From Maratus speciosus (Eukaryota; Arthropoda; Arachnida; Araneae; Salticidae): a stretch of 64,000 nt of DNA. The position numbers were made by a program, and so were the translations under genes. Under the pieces are notes generated by a model, which searched no databases, was not told where the DNA came from, and saw only the letters and a program-made list of their open reading frames with translations. This document shows positions 59,148 through 64,000 of the stretch, piece by piece. Within the stretch, counting starts at the first letter, position 1. Each line of letters begins with the position of its first letter. Location of the stretch: positions 32,676,852-32,740,851 of the forward strand of contig OZ010800.1 of the NCBI GenBank assembly GCA_963932465.1, given 5' to 3'.

Positions 59148-59207
59148 TCTAATGACCTCAGATGAACGTCCCTGAGTCATAGCACCATTTTACTATGAAG
59201 GAGGGGA
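58312..59207 (-). other. 5' leader of the gag-only element
   Basis: About 0.9 kb between 5' LTR and Gag, AT-rich, with an (ATT)n microsatellite at about 59114-59147 and poly-T near 58925-58949. A minus-strand 17-mer TGGTGCTATGACTCAGG (59171-59187) begins with TGG but lies 20 nt inside the LTR, so it is a weak primer-binding-site candidate. Packaging signals cannot be recognised by eye. Confidence 0.5.
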
Positions 59208-60884
59208 TGCTGGACAGATAATTACACCTGTTTATTTTCTATTTAATTTACATCCAAAATTGTTAATTGGTCCAAATCATCCAAGCAACCTCATAGCAAA
59301 TTGGTATATAATTTTATATACCTTAGATAAATTCAAATAACATAAGTAATCGTAATTACATAATTCTAGTAGAAGAGCAACGCGAAGCATTAATAAAATT
59401 AAATTAAAATTCGCGTCAAAATGTAATTATTAAATTTAAATAATTACGAATAAAATTAAGAGTTTGCGTTGTGAATTATTTAGACGAACTCTTCCACTTA
59501 TGAATTAAACTAAAATTTAAGCTGTAAAAATAAATTGACACACCTTAAACATTATCAATTAAATAATTACAGAAACTTTTTAAAACTTGATTAAATATTT
59601 TATTTACATTGAACACAACTATATACAGAAAAACATAATATTAACTCAAAAAATAGAAAGCAACACTTTTGTTTGCTTCTCATTATTTTATGTATATTTA
59701 ATCTTTAAAAAAAAGACAATATTTTCATTTACTCTAATTATTATATTTTTTTTCTTTTTGCTAAAAGAATAATTCTCTTTCATTTTTAAATTACCTTAAT
59801 TTTATTTAATTATTGGTTTTGTCGGATCTCAGATTACTCTCTACCATAAAATATCAGAAAAGTATATTTATAATTTTTCATATGATTTTAAGTGGTAAAA
59901 GAAAAAGTCTAAAGTAGTACCTTTTTTTAATATACGGGATGGTGGCCTTTATTCATCAAATTCAGAGTTGTCGCATTGCTTAGGATCATATTCATATGTC
60001 ATCAGGAATTCGCTCCGTATCAGAGCGGCAACATCGGGATGGCAGGATGCATAGCTACGGACCTCTGTAAAACAATCCTCTTTATTTTAACATCAGGAAG
60101 ACATCCTCGATTTGGCTTGCTTAGGCTCACTCCGATATGTACATCAGGAAGACATCCTCAATTAGGCTTGATTACGCTCACTCCGATCTGTCCATCTCAC
60201 CTGGGCATTACTAGGGCTTTCAGGATTCATTGCACGGGCTTTCAGGAGAGCTCCTGCGTCCTCTACATCTTTTTTCAGACTCTCTTTTTCAAACCTTATT
60301 CTTCTTGCACACCAACTCCTGCAGTGGGTGGAACTATTTTTGTCTAGTCCACTGTTATTGGATGTGAGAAGATTTTGCATTATTCTTCGATAGGCCTATT
60401 AGCTAACAGTCTGCAAATGGCCCCTTACATATACTTTAATATTATTATCTGCCTTAAAGTTTGGGTGGTCTGAAAAGCCATAAATTTATCCCAACACTTT
60501 TATTGAGGCCATAAATTTATTCCAACGTTTTTATTATTTTACGATTTCTAATTATACACCACTTTCCATTGGCTTGTCATAAAACGACACCATGGCGTCT
60601 GGCTATTGTTGTATCTGAGATCCGAACTCTATTCAACATTATACATTCATTTCACAATACAACAATTTTTTAAAAATATATATTTAATATTTAAAATCAA
60701 CTTAATAATTTTTGTATGAACTTACACTCTTATTTTACTTAAATATATAAACATTATAATTTTACACTCATAATTATATTTTATAAAAAAATATTTATAC
60801 AAACAGAAATAACCAATTACGCAATTTTACTTTGATTTAACCAACATGGTGCGGGAACATATCATAGTTATATGTTGCCCAGCA
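59208..60884 (-). repeat. 5' LTR of the gag-only element, with a 16-nt deletion
   Basis: Direct copy of 51585-53279. It lacks 16 nt present in the other LTR (TCCACCCTACTATATA, after TTTTTGT at about 60342). The loss removes one arm of the GGGTGGAAC/GTTCCACCC hairpin and the TATATAG-like box. Since both LTRs are equal at insertion, the difference arose later. Confidence 0.9.
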
Positions 60885-61320
60885 GGTGGTTTTTAACACA
60901 AATCGCAATCGTCTGTCAACAAAAATTGGAAAAACGATGATAACTTATTTTCAAATATTTTTTGAGTTATGGGGATCCCACAATAAAAATTTAATTAATT
61001 TGTAGCTCTAACATTGAATTTTAAATTTACTTTAATGTAAGCATTGTAAAATCCATTTATTTGTCAACAGAAACATTGTAGTCTTTTCTAGCTAAATAGT
61101 TTTAAGTTTTTTTATCCTTTTTCGCGAAAAATCAATCATCTTAAAATGAATTAAAAACTTCATTTTGTTTAAATTTGTTAACATTTAAAGTTATTTTAGT
61201 TAAAACATTGTGATTCCTTGTATGATATCTGCTTTAAAAATTTATATTTGTCTCAGCCTTTCCAAGTATTAAGTTTTTCACGCTTAATTTAACATATAAT
61301 TTTTTTAAGAGAAATTTTAA

Positions 61321-61360
61321 AGTATGAAGCTATAAGGCGTGTGCCTTATAGCTTCATACT
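61321..61360. repeat. Perfect 18-bp stem with 4-nt loop
   Basis: AGTATGAAGCTATAAGGC and its exact inverse GCCTTATAGCTTCATACT separated by GTGT. A similar single arm (CTATGAAGCCATAAGG) recurs at about 61480-61495, and both are followed by AAAATAATTACTG and GCTGGATATTAAAA. Confidence 0.85.
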
Positions 61361-62195
61361 TGTCAAAATAATTACTGCTGGATATTAAAATATTTCTATC
61401 GTAATCAATACGTAAACAAAACAAAAGTACAGAAAATTTATTTCTGTTGCTCTTTTCAGAAAGTATTCAGAAATTTTCAACTATGAAGCCATAAGGTACT
61501 GTAAAAATAATTACTGATGCTGGATATTAAAACATTAAGAGATATTTCAAGAGAAATTGAACGGTTCGTAATACCTACATAACAATAGGGTTAAAGTTTC
61601 CACTTCTTAGGTTAAATAGGCGGAAAATACAAAGAACACGTTAAATTTAAGTAAATCAAAAGAAAAGTTAAAAATGGAATCTCAACAAATCAGATTTAAA
61701 AAACAAACAATAAATTAACAAAATACCTAATAATGTGTAATCCAAAAAAAAAAACTATACCCAGAAGACAGCAAAATCTCAGTAATGTTGAGATCAATGA
61801 ATACGCATCGCGTGACGATATCTGTATACAGACAGGAATAATAAGGAACTCCCATTGGAGATCGGTCTTAGCACATGCGCTGTTTATCCGGAGTGGGAAG
61901 CTTCATGGCCGAAAGATGAACACCGTATTTGATTTGCACCATAGCTCAATGGTTTATTTTTCAATTTAATGAATTAAGTGAATGACTCGCTATCGCTTGT
62001 TTACATTTTGGGATAAAGGGTGTTTTTAACTCGATTTTTGAAATTGTTTTTCAACAGCGCAAATCATTGAACGGTCATCAGTTTTGAATCTTTTAAAGAA
62101 AATTATGTTGAACAGAAGGGATTTCAGGTAGAAAAGATTTGTATTTAGTCAGATAAGTTTTCTCTTACACATCTCAAATCGTAATTAAGCCTAAC

Positions 62196-62256
62196 GTGGC
62201 GCCAGCTTACCGGAGACTGGTAAGACAGATGGGTACAACCCCGGACGCGTTACAAT
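62196..62256 (+). repeat. Possible tRNA-like sequence or SINE head
   Basis: A GC-rich patch in AT-rich DNA: TAACG and CGTTA can pair as an acceptor-like stem; it contains a CTTACC/GGTAAG hairpin and a GGGTACAACCCC loop resembling a T-arm. Not a standard cloverleaf, so a true tRNA gene is unlikely. Confidence 0.25.
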
Positions 62257-62558
62257 GTGAATTATAATATAGAGATAATTCCTATTTAAACTTTAACCAT
62301 TCATTTTATAGAATCAGCATCATAACTCTTATTATTGTGAAGATAATATCTTGTAATTTTTTTTATCTGTAACGCACATTGTTAGGGTGAGTTTTACCAG
62401 AAAGCAGATTGGCATTTTGCAGCTGCATTTATAAAAAGTGATTGAAAATCCAATAAGGCATGATAGGGAGAAATGATACTCTTGTATATTTGAAATTTAA
62501 TAGTTTTTTTTAAGTTGCAAACTAATATAGGACTGTATTATTCATTATTGTTTTACAG

Positions 62559-62735
62559 CAAGAGCTACTGATATTAGTAAGGAAGAACAAAGAGACTTTT
62601 CATAGACATTATGTAGGTTACATAGAAAATCAGTGCGATGATAGATGGTTAGTTCGTTTTGCTCGTCATGTAGAAGGAAAAGAGTTTCCTTATACCGATT
62701 TGCCCGAGCCTCTATTTGAAATTATGTCAAATTGA
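62559..62735 (+). CDS. Candidate terminal exon of an unrecognised host gene
   Basis: A polypyrimidine-rich acceptor (TTATTGTTTTACAG, ending 62558) is followed by 58 open codons and a TGA at 62733-62735. The peptide is complex and charged, for example KNKETFHRHYVGYIENQCDD, WLVRFARHVEGKEFP and DLPEPLFEIM, unlike the chance frames around it. The pattern of aromatic and charged residues could fit a small beta-barrel such as a Tudor-like domain, but I do not recognise the family. A minus-strand mariner fragment begins at about 62722 and overlaps the last codons, so the natural 3' end of the exon may be lost or altered. The upstream exon is not seen. Confidence 0.45.
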   Translation, partial: QELLILVRKNKETFHRHYVGYIENQCDDRWLVRFARHVEGKEFPYTDLPEPLFEIMSN

Positions 62736-63092
62736 GCTTAATCCATCTGGAACAAATATTTTTAACAGCCAAATGTTCGTTCAAAATCGAATGTATTACA
62801 ATCTGTGATATGCCAAGGGATGTTTCTATCTCACGATACGTGACATGCCGATCTTCTTCAATCATCTTGGGCACAGCATCGATATTGTTTGGAATCACTA
62901 CCGATTTTGGTCGTTCTTCAAGAGATTCATCACTGCGGACACAAGACCACGACGAAATTCTGCAAGCCAATTGTAAACAGTCTTTTCTGATTATTTCCCA
63001 TTATCAAAAGTTTCACGAGGAGATACTAAGCATTCTTGTCGAGCGATGCATTTCTTAAAATAATACAAAAATCGTCCAACGGAAACCTTCAT
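62722..63092 (-). pseudogene. Mariner transposase, N-terminal fragment
   Basis: Minus-strand start ATG at 63092 with MKVSVGRFLYYFKKCIARQE, VSPRETFDNG, a TAA near 62990, SEKTVYNWLAEFRRG, a frameshift, then RPKSVVIPNNIDAV, DRHVTYREIETSLGI and LNEHLAVKNICSRW to 62722. This is the paired helix-turn-helix DNA-binding region of a mariner transposase; the catalytic DDD domain is absent. Upstream (63093-63265) the words CAGTAGCGCC and TCTATTGGTC resemble a mariner 5' untranslated region. Confidence 0.85.
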
Positions 63093-63099
63093 GAGTTAT

Positions 63100-64000
63100 T
63101 CCTATTTTTTCCACTCACTTATTTCTTTAGAATACTCACTATAAACAAATTATGCAGACGATTTCTAAGATGCTACTGATTCCAAATATATATATACATA
63201 TATATATATGAATTTTATGAATATTCTGAAGACAAATTTCAGTAGCGCCTTCTATTGGTCGTTTGTAAAAACATAAAAGGCATCCCTCGCGCATGCACAA
63301 ATCTATAGATCAAATGAAGAGTTACACACTAGAAAACAGGAATTCTGCTCTTTCAGAACTCAGTGTCGACCCCAACGAAAAAAAAATATATGTTTATAAA
63401 TATAGATAGTTCAGTTTTAAGACTTAAAACACACGCTTTTATTTTACATAAAACGACGTCATCCGCATCCACATCCGCTGAAGAATTCGTCATTTACGAT
63501 CCAGTCTTAAATAACATCTACAGTAAACTATGCATAGGACGTCACTATCGCTGAATAATACACAAATCCAGCAAAAGGAAATCAGCAAGAATCTCTACAA
63601 AAAACATCGGCTATCTCATGATTCATATGCCTTCATTTGTTTGTAATATTAATATAGATACTTAAAATTAAATTTATTTTATAATAGCTCCATGTTTTAT
63701 CAGAAATTATTCATTTATATATATATTTTTTCAAAATAGCACGTATTTTAATTTTTTTTTTTCAGTTTTTATGAGAAAATGGCAACAAAAAGATATAATT
63801 GCTATTTTCCAACTCTTTTTCCTTTACTTTCTAAAGAAATGGAACACCTGAGTTGCGAACATTAAACAAATGACGCTAAAAACTACCAAAAAATTAATAT
63901 CTCAAAAATAAATGGAAATGCAGTTTTTAAACAACTATACCTTCTATAGTTTTTAGGAATTTCCATTACAAAATACAGGAACTTTAAGGCCTGATATGAA
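63100..64000. other. AT-rich end of the window, nothing recognised
   Basis: Apart from the mariner 5' region up to about 63265 there is no gene trace. A 63-codon frame at 63363-63554 has no recognised relatives. Confidence 0.6.

Larger units (their letters stand above)
51585..60884 (-). mobile_element. 9.3-kb gag-only LTR retrotransposon, structurally complete
   Basis: LTRs of 1695 bp (51585-53279) and 1677 bp (59208-60884) start TGCTGG and end CCAGCA. An exact 5-bp duplication GGTGG lies outside (51580-51584 and 60885-60889). I counted about 14 substitutions plus two length differences between the LTRs, under 1%, so the insertion is young. The internal 5928 bp carries one intact minus-strand Gag (57061-58311) and no protease, RT, RNase H or integrase on either strand. 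The element therefore depends on enzymes made elsewhere. It resembles the 'TR-GAG' class described in plants. A Ty3/gypsy affinity is suggested by the Gag pattern and 5-bp duplication but is not proven without a pol. Confidence 0.92.
60890..62558. other. AT-rich region, partly possible intron; stem-loop inside
   Basis: No gene-like trace. A perfect stem-loop is at 61321-61360 and a related direct echo at about 61479-61540. The right part leads into a splice acceptor at 62541-62558 and may be the intron before the exon that follows. Confidence 0.5.

Noticed and set aside
62196..62256. Functional tRNA gene
   Set aside because: Only partial arms can be drawn; anticodon and D-arm spacing do not fit a normal tRNA.

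Overview
This is animal nuclear DNA, not bacterial. It is very AT-rich, full of homopolymers and microsatellites, and has exon-like and splice-like signals. Almost everything recognisable is a transposable element or its remains. The element mix (a zinc-finger/family-B polymerase gene, Ty3/gypsy, Tc1, mariner, pogo-like and TTAA-targeting elements) and the protein wording fit an arthropod, and an arachnid such as a spider is my best guess. That guess rests on memory of similar proteins, not on a search. I see no rRNA gene, CRISPR array or clear intact host gene.

Left part (1-21 kb): a nested stack. At the edge, on the minus strand, is a decayed C2H2 zinc-finger region with a splice acceptor and an upstream TATA/CCAAT-like promoter. 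A plus-strand family-B DNA polymerase pseudogene (2.84-5.22 kb, continuing at 18.68-18.91 kb) starts in the same linker that ends the zinc-finger piece, so the two are head-to-head copies of one zinc-finger/polymerase gene family (Maverick/Polinton-like). A 13.4-kb minus-strand Ty3/gypsy retrotransposon (5223-18671, LTRs of about 1.04 kb, 5-bp target duplication TATAC) sits inside that polymerase gene. Inside its gag lies a 3.75-kb DNA transposon (12085-15831, inverted repeats of about 440 bp, 8-bp target duplication CTGTATAT) carrying a decayed transposase of a family I remember only as 'uncharacterised'. A GC-rich, apparently non-coding island (18.9-20.8 kb) follows.

Middle part (21-51 kb): a repeat graveyard. 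It holds a 2.4-kb foldback element with arms of about 1 kb; a 2.5-kb dispersed repeat with a terminal hairpin and a nested MITE; three TTAA-flanked elements with different termini; a pogo-like element studded with a GGAGAGATTGCGC motif; a LINE pseudogene split by a piggyBac-type MITE; a Tc1 pseudogene; two short strong palindromes; and a degenerate minisatellite. The sequence between them is AT-rich and shows no convincing gene.

Right part (51.6-60.9 kb): a young, structurally complete 9.3-kb LTR retrotransposon with 1.7-kb nearly identical LTRs and a perfect 5-bp target duplication (GGTGG). Its only substantial protein is an intact 416-codon Gag with a CCHC knuckle. No protease, reverse transcriptase or integrase is visible. 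This gag-only element, presumably mobilised in trans, is one of the two most interesting things here; the other is the nested DNA transposon whose ends give a mechanistic identity to its orphan protein family. The last 3 kb holds a candidate spliced terminal host exon (62559-62735) abutted by a mariner fragment.
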